33,073 nt of DNA, from NCBI GenBank assembly GCA_029933225.1, contig JAOZOO010000001.1:66196-99268 (forward strand). The letters are read 5' to 3'. Positions 1 to 7,311 of the stretch are shown here, piece after piece. The notes under the pieces were generated by a model. It did not search any database and was not told the origin of the DNA. It worked only from the letters and a program-made list of their open reading frames with translations. Source of the stretch: Bacteroidales bacterium. GTDB taxonomy: Bacteria > Bacteroidota > Bacteroidia > Bacteroidales > F082. Within the stretch, counting starts at the first letter, position 1; each line of letters begins with the position of its first letter. The position numbers and the translations under genes were made by a program.

Positions 1-39
1 CGGCCTTATGAAATGATTTTTGAGGAGATTGAGTCCTGA
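1..39 (+). CDS. Possible C-terminal end of a truncated gene
   Basis: One frame is open from the first base of the window and ends at a TGA at 37-39. It would encode a 12-residue tail reading RPYEMIFEEIES. The other two plus-strand frames stop by about base 15. The window edge cuts the gene, so no family can be named. The stop lies in the first unit of the GAGTCTTGAGT-type repeat that follows, so the repeat may have supplied it. This could equally be chance. Confidence 0.3.
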   Translation, partial: RPYEMIFEEIES

Positions 40-73
40 GTTTTGAGTCTTGAGTATTGAGTCTGGAGTTTGG
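31..73. repeat. Tandem GAGTCTTGAGT-type intergenic repeat
   Basis: About five degenerate units of the form GAGTyTTGAGTnTTGAG run head to tail in this stretch. A close relative in the same orientation lies at 32982-33022, just after purA. Such low-complexity arrays are common between genes in Bacteroidota and have no known product. Confidence 0.7.
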
Positions 74-207
74 CAATGATATAAGTTGGACAATTTAACC
101 AAATCAACTAATATACTCACCTCTTCACAGTATCTGTTTTCCATTAACCATTTTCCATAACACCACTCACTGCAACCACTGCAACATCTGCCCCCGTTGC
201 ACCAACC

Positions 208-245
208 TCAAATTTCAAATTTCTGAATTCTGATTTCAGATTTCC
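208..245. repeat. AAATTTCAAATTT / CTGAAATCAG intergenic repeat beside hisS stop
   Basis: This AT-rich stretch begins just beyond the hisS stop codon on the minus strand. It contains the interrupted complementary segments CTGAA and TTCAG, so the hisS transcript could fold here. It also resembles the generic intergenic repeat at 25319-25446. A terminator role is possible, but no clear T-run follows the stem on the minus strand. The rest of 74-207 shows nothing I can name. Confidence 0.35.
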
Positions 246-247
246 CC

Positions 248-1612
248 CTATCCCTGGATTAGCCTAATCAGTTCGGAAAGCACCTCTTTGGTCTGTTCGC
301 CGGTTTCCATATCTTTCAGTGTGTAATGACCTGCTTTCATTTCTTCCTCGCCGATCAGCATCACATAATGAACACCCTTGCGATTGGCATACTGCATTTG
401 TTTTTTCATTTTGGCCGCATCGGGATACAACTCGGCGCTGATGCCAGAATTTTGAAGCACTTCCAGCACGCGCAAGGCAAATTCGCTTTCTTTTTTCCCG
501 AAATTGGCCAGCATCACCTCAGTGGTTCCTTTCTGATGTTCAGGAAAGAGGTTCATCTCTTCCAGCACGTCATAAATGCGGTCGGCGCCGAAAGAAACGC
601 CTACCCCCGAAACGCCGGGAAGACCAAAAATCCCGGTCAGGTCATCGTACCGGCCACCACCGCAGACGCTTCCGATGTTCACATCTTTTGCCTTAACCTC
701 AATGATGGCCCCCGTATAATAGTTTAATCCGCGGGCCAGGGCCTGGTCAATCTCAACATCTGCTTTGATCTCTACTTTTTTCAGATAATCAACGATCTCC
801 TGCAATTCATTGGTTCCCTGTGACCCGGAAGCTGTCCCTCCCACAAGCTCTTTCAGACAGGTGAGTCGTTTTTCATTATCACCGCTGAGATTGATGATGG
901 GTTCCAGCATGTTGATGTTGTCTTCCGATAATCCCCGCTGACGCAACTCTTCGTAAACGTTTTCAATCCCGATTTTGTCGAGTTTGTCAATGGCCGTAGT
1001 GATGTCGGTTAGCTTGTCCGGTGCATCGATCACTTCGGCAATACCGGTCAGCACCTTGCGGTTATTCAGCTTGATGACGATCTCTATTTTCAGCTTTTTG
1101 AAAATATCGTCAATCATCCGGATGAGTTCCACTTCGTTCAGCAATGAATCCGAGCCAATCACATCCACATCGCACTGATAAAACTCGCGGTACCTCCCTT
1201 TCTGCGGCCGGTCGGCACGCCAGACAGGCTGTATCTGGTAACGCTTGAAAGGAAATACAATATCGTTGCGGTGCTGAACCACGTACCTCGCAAAGGGGAC
1301 GGTCAGGTCGTACCGTAATCCCTTTTCCGAAATGGAAAAAGTGATTTTATTGATGTTGCCGGCTTCAACATCCCCGGGGGTGATGTTCTTTAAAAAATCG
1401 CCCGAGTTCAGTATTTTGAACAGCAACCGGTCACCTTCCTCTCCGTATTTTCCCATGAGGGTGGAAAGGTTCTCCATGGCCGGTGTTTCAATGTTCTGAT
1501 ATCCATAATGCTGGAAAACATTACGAATGGTGTCGAAGATGTAATTCCGCCTGACCATTTCTTCCGGGGAAAAATCACGGGTACCTTTGGGTATGGAAGG
1601 TTTTTGTGCCAT
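248..1612 (-). CDS. hisS: Histidine--tRNA ligase
   Basis: This cytoplasmic class II aminoacyl-tRNA synthetase charges tRNA-His with histidine using ATP. The 454-residue length fits the family. The N-terminus carries the GTRDFSP signature (residues 10-16). Motif 2 lies around residues 124-145, ending in the [10 protein letters not shown] segment. The two histidine-specific segments are ARGLNYYTG (293-301) and [11 protein letters not shown] (315-325). Motif 3 is [13 protein letters not shown] (338-350). The C-terminal anticodon-binding domain occupies about 360-454. The ATG at 1612 opens directly into the conserved N-terminus. The dikinase-like gene lies 73 bp upstream on the same strand, and a TAnnTTTG box sits between them, so hisS may have its own promoter. 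All signature motifs appear intact. Confidence 0.97.
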   Translation of the reverse strand: MAQKPSIPKGTRDFSPEEMVRRNYIFDTIRNVFQHYGYQNIETPAMENLSTLMGKYGEEGDRLLFKILNSGDFLKNITPGDVEAGNINKITFSISEKGLRYDLTVPFARYVVQHRNDIVFPFKRYQIQPVWRADRPQKGRYREFYQCDVDVIGSDSLLNEVELIRMIDDIFKKLKIEIVIKLNNRKVLTGIAEVIDAPDKLTDITTAIDKLDKIGIENVYEELRQRGLSEDNINMLEPIINLSGDNEKRLTCLKELVGGTASGSQGTNELQEIVDYLKKVEIKADVEIDQALARGLNYYTGAIIEVKAKDVNIGSVCGGGRYDDLTGIFGLPGVSGVGVSFGADRIYDVLEEMNLFPEHQKGTTEVMLANFGKKESEFALRVLEVLQNSGISAELYPDAAKMKKQMQYANRKGVHYVMLIGEEEMKAGHYTLKDMETGEQTKEVLSELIRLIQG

Positions 1613-1649
1613 ATTTTAATTTGTTGAATGATTGCCTGTTTTGGCAGGG

Positions 1650-1657
1650 CAAAAATA
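1650..1657 (-). promoter_or_regulatory. Candidate -7 box for hisS (TATTTTTG)
   Basis: The minus strand reads TATTTTTG, an exact match to the Bacteroidota -7 consensus TAnnTTTG, about 38 bp before the hisS ATG. A small stem, TGCC/GGCA, lies in the predicted leader at 1633-1646. No convincing -33 TTTG is visible, so the call rests on one motif and its position. Confidence 0.45.
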
Positions 1658-1685
1658 AGAAATCGGAGCAACTATCGGGTTATAT

Positions 1686-4600
1686 TTAAAAGTGAAATTC
1701 CGAATACCTTTCTTTCATCTCGATTGGGTAATTTCCTGCATAAACATTCCCGAGATAACCGTCGATGGCTATTTTGTCGCCTGTGTGAAATTCATGTTCA
1801 TTCAACCGGCACAGTTTTTCATCATCATGAACCACCAGACTCGTGCAGTTGACCACAGCCGTTTTTCCCAGTCTCACTGCGGTAACGGCAGCATGGGAAG
1901 TAGCGCCTCCCTTGGCCGTGAGCAACCCGTCCGTGTCAAAGATCATTCCGATGTCGTCCGGTACGGTATCGGGACGAACAAGAATAATGTTATTGTCTTT
2001 GTGTTTTTTCCGCAGCATGGCAATATCACTTTCATTAAATGCCACCCTGCCGTTCATAGCACCCCCTCCGATGCCGATCCCTCTTCCGGCAAACGTCATT
2101 TGATCCATCGGTAAAACAAAAACTTCTTTTGCCTGATGTTTTGCCATATCGAGGTCTCTTATTTGCAAAATAAACAGGTCGTCCGGGTTCCCCGATTCAA
2201 AAGTAAATTCAATTTCCTGCGGGGCATAACCCAGGTCTTCGGTAAGTTTTGTGGCCAGTGAATGAAGCTTTTTGTAAATTTCAGGATACAACTCCTCGAG
2301 TGAATAAATCTCGGTGTGGTCGTTGATCTTCTGGCCTTTGCTTACCGGCAGCGGTTTTACCAGACCGGCAACAATATCCTCACCCTGACTACAAAGGGTA
2401 AAGTCGCCGTAAAGATTAACACCTTGCTGTTTCTTTTTCGGGTTCTGCGTAAACAACACACCCGTTCCGGAGAATTTGCTGAGATTTCCAAAGATCATCT
2501 TTTGAATGACCACGGCGGTACCCCATTCATCGGCAATCTGAAGATGCTTACGATAGACCTGTGCCCGTTTTGATGACCACGAGCCGAAAACAAGATTGAT
2601 AACGGAAAGCAGTTGTTTAAAAACCTCCTGCTCGAATTCAATATCATTGTCGATCAGCAATTGTTTGTAAGCCATCGCTATTTCTTTCATGGCGCCCGGG
2701 GTGAACTCCATTTTCTGGCTAACATGATATTTGCTCTTAAAATAGGTAATCACCTCATCAAATACGTCTCTGTCCAGGCCATAAGCCATACCCCAGCTTT
2801 GAAGCAGCCGCCGGTATGAATCCCATGCCGACCAGGCAAACTCTTTATTTTTCCCCAGTTCTTCCGTCACCAGATCATTCATCCCGACATTTAAAAAAGT
2901 ATCCATGGCGCCGGGCATGGAAATGGCTGCCCCCGACCGCACCGACAAAAGCAACGGATTCTGGGGGTTCCCGAATTGTTTTCCCGCGTTTCTTTCAATC
3001 AATCGTAAATGTGACCGGATAAGTTCACGGATTTCTTTTTTTAATTCTTCATGTTTGTTAATGGTATCATTACGCCGGAAAACCTCGGTTGTTAAAACAA
3101 ACCCGGGCGGAATAGGAAAACCCTCGATCCGGAGTTTTTTTAAATGATAAGCTTTGGAACCGAGATACACTTGGTTGTCAACCAATGGATTGGGAACCCG
3201 TAAACGGGTGATGACCAGATCGGAATTGTAAGACATGATCTCATCAATCATTTTTGGCGGCAGGTTGTCTGCCATTTTACCCAACGACTCGAGAATGCGT
3301 GACACAAAATTATCCAAAGGTTGAATCAGAAAACCACCGGCAATCACATCCCGGTAAAATGTTTCGGAAGTCCTGTTAACAAGTTCTACTTTTTGTCTTT
3401 CCGTCAATTTGTTTTCAGGATCATAAAGCTGTGGAATGACAATCTGAAGCGGAATCTCGTAAGTTTTTAAAAAATGTTTGATGATTATCCGTTTGATGTC
3501 CTCGGCAATAAACTGGAAAATATTGATGTACTGGTCGAAAGAAAAACTTTTTGACTGAAGGCTGAATTTTAACATCAGCAGGTTGGCATTAAAACTCTGG
3601 TTAGTGATTCCGTCCAGTTCCAGTCCCTCGCGGAAGTATTCCAGAATTTCATAGATATCGCTCAGCGTTTTTGCCGAAATATAACTCAGGTTGATACGCG
3701 AAACCACTTTTTCCATCAGCCGCGTGGTCACATGCTCGAGCCGGAAAGTAAGTCCAAGCGCTTCGAATTTCGGCTCCCTGTAAACACCGTACATCGAAGG
3801 TATTCCAATGGCGATGTGACGCTTGTGGTAGATATTTTCCCAGCTCTGGCTGGGTTTAGGGTTGAAAATGATTGCTTTCAAACGGTTCATGAACGAATAG
3901 ATCAGTTTCAGTGATCTCTCAAAATCATCATTGTCGAGCGCCGTACCCAGCTTTTTGATCTCGCTTTCTTCGATGAAGGAATACCGTCGCAACAAATGCG
4001 TAATATCAACGGTTTCAAAAGAATACTTTTCTTTCAGGTAGGCATACAGAATCTTGATATCGCGCAGCCTTTCAAGGTCACGCTGGTTAGTTTCGGTAAG
4101 TTTTTCCAGTATCTCTTCATATTCTTTGTCTTCAATGCGTAGCAACTCGTCGGGGGTATAACCCGATATCTTACACATTTCAACAACCATCCTGTGGATG
4201 GGTGCAAACCACTCGCTCTTTTTATCTATTGAGTTATACACATTTTTGGGCAGCGAACTTTTCAGCGCTTCCAGCTTGCCATCGCACCAGAAACGGAATA
4301 CTTTTTTGGTCAGATCAATCAGTGTATTGTTGCTTTCGGTATGTACCTGTTTGCGCAAAAAGTGGACAAGTTTATCCTTACGGTGCGATATTTCGTCTAT
4401 TGTGGTCGTCACATTTCTGATCTCACCTTCAGCGCCAATCTCATTGAAAAAAACCGGAAAGATCCTCGTCAGTTGTTTTACCTTCTTGTAAAAAGGTGCG
4501 ATGTTGGAGTTAAGTATTTTGGTGATGTCCCGCTGGAAGAGGTCGGTATCACTGATAAATATCCCGCCGAGTTGAAGGTTTACAATGAGTGTGGACAACA

Positions 4601-5810
4601 GCCTTTCCATTTCCGACCCGGAATATTCGATAAGCTCAAGCCACACCCTGATGTTCTTGATGTGATTGGGATTGACCGACAGTTGCCAGTCCTCGTTAAC
4701 ATAAACGATGCCGGGCGTTTCAAAACCGAAATTGATCAATTTGTTCTCGAAATAATAAATGAGCTGATTGTCGTTGTTCTCTTTTGAAATATCGATCACC
4801 TTTTTACCCACGGTCAGCAGCATGTCCAGCACAGAGGAGCCGTATTCTTTTTTTAACTCCTTTGCAAAATCGAATATCCGGTCAATGAAGGTCTTGAGAT
4901 CTTTCGGGTCGATTTCATCGATGGTGTGCACCAGCATGTTGTTGAGTTTCCATATCAGCCGTTCGCGCCACTGTTCCATGCCCTGAAGATGCATCAGGTA
5001 AAAAATGAAATAGAACTTTCCGACAAACGAAGCAAACATATCTATCGTCAGGGCGAACCATTCTGCAATTTCATCGAAATCGGGCATTGCTTCCGTCATC
5101 TCTTTCCATGTTACGGCGTCGTTGAGCTTTTGTCGTAACGAGCTAAACCAGGGCTTTCCGATCCTGTCGATCAGTTGTTTTTTATCAACGGAAAGAATTT
5201 CCTTTTTTTCCTCTAACCAAGATTCAACGTTCGAGTTTTTTTCCCAAAACCGGATGTTTTCTTCATAAATGGCCTTGGTTGTTTCAAACAACTGCGCAGA
5301 AAAGGTCTTCGATGAAGCTATATCGCCCATGTATCTTTTAAAATACTTCAAAGACAGGATGAAGCTGTACGGGTCTTTTTTAAATGCCTGCCGGATGGTA
5401 TCGCAATTGTAGCTCACCAGATCGTTGAAATCTTTTTTTTCAGAAAAAATCTTCCGGGTGAATTCCAGCAAGGTTCTGATGATCATCACATGCAGGTCGC
5501 TGTCGCCTTCCGTAAGCAGTAAATTCCGCATCATCTGAAGAGGGATTTTAAATGCTTTTACCGGGTCTTCCCTTCCGATATAAAACCAGTAATCGGTCAG
5601 TAAAATGCCCCTCAATTCCTCGGCAACAAACTTTTTATTGGAAAAAGGATGCTGATATTCGATTATGCAATCGTTTGCACGTTTATTGATGCCAAAGTAT
5701 TTTTTTGACAGGTCTATAAAGTCTTGATATTCAGGTAATATTTTTATGTCTTTGTAACGTGTTTCTGCAAGGTTGGCTTCAAGAGCTTTCGACACCAGTT
5801 TTTCTTTCAT
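1686..5810 (-). CDS. PEP-synthase/PPDK-like dikinase with large unique N-terminus and no PEP-binding barrel
   Basis: This 1374-residue protein has a PPDK-type nucleotide-binding domain at about residues 880-1220. That domain includes LGSKAYHLKKL, SVRSGAAISMPGAMDTFLNVG and the GTGVLFTQNP segment. A phosphohistidine swivelling domain follows at about 1235-1374, with GGATSHAAV placing the likely phospho-acceptor at His1306. Ordinary pyruvate phosphate dikinase and PEP synthase continue into a C-terminal TIM barrel that binds PEP/pyruvate; here the protein ends about 70 residues after the histidine. The first roughly 870 residues are largely helical and charged, and I do not recognise them. By analogy with rifampin phosphotransferase and glucan-water dikinase, which also lack the barrel, the enzyme may move a phosphate from ATP to a substrate bound elsewhere. 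The substrate is unknown. It is divergent from gapA. The ATG at 5810 is the only plausible start near the upstream promoter. Confidence 0.85.
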   Translation of the reverse strand: MKEKLVSKALEANLAETRYKDIKILPEYQDFIDLSKKYFGINKRANDCIIEYQHPFSNKKFVAEELRGILLTDYWFYIGREDPVKAFKIPLQMMRNLLLTEGDSDLHVMIIRTLLEFTRKIFSEKKDFNDLVSYNCDTIRQAFKKDPYSFILSLKYFKRYMGDIASSKTFSAQLFETTKAIYEENIRFWEKNSNVESWLEEKKEILSVDKKQLIDRIGKPWFSSLRQKLNDAVTWKEMTEAMPDFDEIAEWFALTIDMFASFVGKFYFIFYLMHLQGMEQWRERLIWKLNNMLVHTIDEIDPKDLKTFIDRIFDFAKELKKEYGSSVLDMLLTVGKKVIDISKENNDNQLIYYFENKLINFGFETPGIVYVNEDWQLSVNPNHIKNIRVWLELIEYSGSEMERLLSTLIVNLQLGGIFISDTDLFQRDITKILNSNIAPFYKKVKQLTRIFPVFFNEIGAEGEIRNVTTTIDEISHRKDKLVHFLRKQVHTESNNTLIDLTKKVFRFWCDGKLEALKSSLPKNVYNSIDKKSEWFAPIHRMVVEMCKISGYTPDELLRIEDKEYEEILEKLTETNQRDLERLRDIKILYAYLKEKYSFETVDITHLLRRYSFIEESEIKKLGTALDNDDFERSLKLIYSFMNRLKAIIFNPKPSQSWENIYHKRHIAIGIPSMYGVYREPKFEALGLTFRLEHVTTRLMEKVVSRINLSYISAKTLSDIYEILEYFREGLELDGITNQSFNANLLMLKFSLQSKSFSFDQYINIFQFIAEDIKRIIIKHFLKTYEIPLQIVIPQLYDPENKLTERQKVELVNRTSETFYRDVIAGGFLIQPLDNFVSRILESLGKMADNLPPKMIDEIMSYNSDLVITRLRVPNPLVDNQVYLGSKAYHLKKLRIEGFPIPPGFVLTTEVFRRNDTINKHEELKKEIRELIRSHLRLIERNAGKQFGNPQNPLLLSVRSGAAISMPGAMDTFLNVGMNDLVTEELGKNKEFAWSAWDSYRRLLQSWGMAYGLDRDVFDEVITYFKSKYHVSQKMEFTPGAMKEIAMAYKQLLIDNDIEFEQEVFKQLLSVINLVFGSWSSKRAQVYRKHLQIADEWGTAVVIQKMIFGNLSKFSGTGVLFTQNPKKKQQGVNLYGDFTLCSQGEDIVAGLVKPLPVSKGQKINDHTEIYSLEELYPEIYKKLHSLATKLTEDLGYAPQEIEFTFESGNPDDLFILQIRDLDMAKHQAKEVFVLPMDQMTFAGRGIGIGGGAMNGRVAFNESDIAMLRKKHKDNNIILVRPDTVPDDIGMIFDTDGLLTAKGGATSHAAVTAVRLGKTAVVNCTSLVVHDDEKLCRLNEHEFHTGDKIAIDGYLGNVYAGNYPIEMKERYSEFHF

Positions 5811-5848
5811 GAAACGTTTTTTTAGCGTTTTTTAACAATTTTTTATTA

Positions 5849-5856
5849 TACTTTTG
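5849..5856 (+). promoter_or_regulatory. Candidate -7 box for gapA (TACTTTTG)
   Basis: TACTTTTG matches TAnnTTTG and lies 78 bp before the gapA ATG, which implies a leader of roughly 70 nt. It overlaps the early transcribed region of the divergent dikinase gene. No clear -33 element is seen. Confidence 0.45.
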
Positions 5857-5877
5857 ACAAGCAAAAAATAAACCTTA

Positions 5878-5885
5878 CAAAGATA
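5878..5885 (-). promoter_or_regulatory. Candidate -7 box for the dikinase-like gene (TATCTTTG)
   Basis: The minus strand reads TATCTTTG, matching TAnnTTTG, 68 bp before the ATG at 5810. A T-rich TTTTTTG lies about 15 bp further upstream as a weak -33 candidate. With the box at 5849-5856, this makes the gap a compact divergent promoter region. Confidence 0.45.
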
Positions 5886-5934
5886 AGGTAATGATAAAAT
5901 CAAAAAAGATTGTTTAACTTAAAGTTTATAAACC

Positions 5935-6942
5935 ATGACAAAGATCAAAATAGGAATAAACGGTTTCGGACGCATCGGAAGGAATGTGTTCAAATTAATA
6001 CTTGAAAGAGATAACCTGGAAGTTATAGGCATCAACGACCTCACCGACACTAAAACACTTGCCCATTTGTTAAAATACGATTCCACCCAGGGGAAATTCA
6101 ACGGCACTGTTACGCATACTGATACGGCTCTTGTGGTCAACGGAAAAGAATATCCTGTGTTTGCCGAAAGGATGCCGTTAGATATTAAATGGAATCCGGC
6201 TCCGGATGTTGTTGTTGAATCCACCGGCATTTTCCGCCAGCGCGAAAGCAACAAAGGCGGATATGGTGACCACCTGAAAAACGGCGCCAAAAAAGTGGTG
6301 CTGACCGTTCCTGCCAAAGATGAAATTGACCGCATGATCGTCCTCGGTGTAAATGACAATGAGCTCCGTGACGAAGACCAGTGTGTATCCAATGCTTCCT
6401 GTACGACCAACTGTCTGGCGCCCATTGCCAAGGTGCTGAACGACCGGTTCGGTATCGAGAACGGTTTCATGACCACCATTCACTCCTATACCAACGACCA
6501 GCGTATCCTCGATGCACCACACTCCGATTTGAGAAGAGCCCGCTCGGCAGCCGTATCGCAAATACCCACCACAACAGGCGCCGCCAAGGCAGTGGGAAAA
6601 GTTATCCCCGACCTGGCCGGGAAATTAGACGGTCTGGCTGTCCGCGTTCCCACGCCGACAGGTTCCCTTGTTGACCTTGTTGCCAATCTGAAAACGGAAG
6701 CCTCCAAAGACGAAATAAAAGCCGCCATGAAAGAAGCCGCCGAAGGCCCGATGAAGGGTATCCTTGAGTATGCCGAAGACCCGATCGTTTCGGTGGATGT
6801 TATTCACAATTCGCACTCATCAATATTTGATTCGGAAAGTGTGATGGTTCAGGGAAAAACCGTTAAAGTGTTATCATGGTACGATAACGAATGGGGTTAC
6901 TCGGCCCGCGTGGTTGACTTGATCGAGAAGCTGAATTTTTAA
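5935..6942 (+). CDS. gapA: Glyceraldehyde-3-phosphate dehydrogenase, type I
   Basis: This cytoplasmic glycolytic/gluconeogenic enzyme oxidises glyceraldehyde 3-phosphate to 1,3-bisphosphoglycerate. The length of 335 residues is standard. The Rossmann start INGFGRIGR (residues 8-16) is followed by GINDLTD. Asp35 occupies the position that usually selects NAD over NADP. The catalytic site is SNASCTTNCLAP with Cys156, and the activating histidine is His183 in TTIHSYTNDQ. The C-terminal SWYDNEWGYSARV segment is also present. The gene has its own candidate promoter and is closed by a hairpin terminator, so it is probably monocistronic. Type I gap genes are often duplicated in Bacteroidota, so the gapA name is by family rather than orthology. 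Confidence 0.97.
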   Translation: MTKIKIGINGFGRIGRNVFKLILERDNLEVIGINDLTDTKTLAHLLKYDSTQGKFNGTVTHTDTALVVNGKEYPVFAERMPLDIKWNPAPDVVVESTGIFRQRESNKGGYGDHLKNGAKKVVLTVPAKDEIDRMIVLGVNDNELRDEDQCVSNASCTTNCLAPIAKVLNDRFGIENGFMTTIHSYTNDQRILDAPHSDLRRARSAAVSQIPTTTGAAKAVGKVIPDLAGKLDGLAVRVPTPTGSLVDLVANLKTEASKDEIKAAMKEAAEGPMKGILEYAEDPIVSVDVIHNSHSSIFDSESVMVQGKTVKVLSWYDNEWGYSARVVDLIEKLNF

Positions 6943-6961
6943 GATAATCTACATCTAATAA

Positions 6962-6988
6962 AAGCCATCCTGCAGGGTGGCTTTTTTT
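6962..6988 (+). terminator. Rho-independent terminator of gapA
   Basis: The arms AAGCCATCC (6962-6970) and GGGTGGCTT (6975-6983) pair over 9 bp with one G-T pair around a TGCA loop, and run into seven T residues at 6982-6988. It begins 20 bp after the gapA stop. This is the clearest intrinsic terminator in the window. Confidence 0.9.
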
Positions 6989-7000
6989 CTACTCTTACGT

Positions 7001-7133
7001 ATGCACTTTGTCCTCGTTTGCAACGAGACAAGTTTATGCATTGCACCTGAAATACAGCTTATTTGCTGTAAATATGCATGTTGGAAGCATTACAAATGCA
7101 GGAGATAAAGCATCCTCGTTGCAAACGAGGATG
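7001..7133. repeat. REP/BIME-like element bounded by CCTCGTTGCAAACGAGG hairpins
   Basis: The right end (7111-7133) is a perfect hairpin: CATCCTCGTT and AACGAGGATG around GCA. The left end (7008-7031) is a related hairpin, TTGTCCTCGTT and AACGAGACAA around TGC, with one bulged base. Between them ACAGC/GCTGT (7054-7069) forms a third stem, and ATGCA segments also face each other. Paired hairpins of this kind resemble the REP/BIME sequences mobilised in trans by RAYT (TnpA-REP) transposases. No such transposase is in this window, so the link is an inference. The element directly follows the gapA terminator. Confidence 0.6.
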
Positions 7134-7148
7134 AAGTTGTGGAAAAAG

Positions 7149-7293
7149 ATCATAATCAATCAGCGAAAATCTGCATCTGATAAAGTCGGCAGTCGGCAAT
7201 CTTCAGTCAACAGTCGGCAGTCAACTGTTATTTAAAAAATCATAATCAATCAGCGAAAATCTGCATCAAATAAAGAAAATCTGCATCAGATAA
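7149..7293. repeat. Direct repeats with ATCAGCGAAAATCTGCATC core plus CAGTCGGCAGTC array
   Basis: A 29-bp sequence occurs identically at 7149-7177 and 7239-7267, and its last 13 bp recur at 7275-7287. Between the copies, 7184-7226 holds degenerate AGTCGGCAGTC units. Both repeat types are familiar intergenic material in Bacteroidota. The array ends about 20 bp before the stop codon of the minus-strand gene at 7312. No gene is visible in 6989-7311. Confidence 0.75.
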
Positions 7294-7311
7294 AAAACCT
7301 GCGTCAACAGG

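Noticed and set aside
5919-6479. 186-codon open frame opposite gapA
   Set aside because: gapA is unambiguous on the plus strand. The antisense product is Ser/Arg-rich with no motif and would run across the gapA promoter region.
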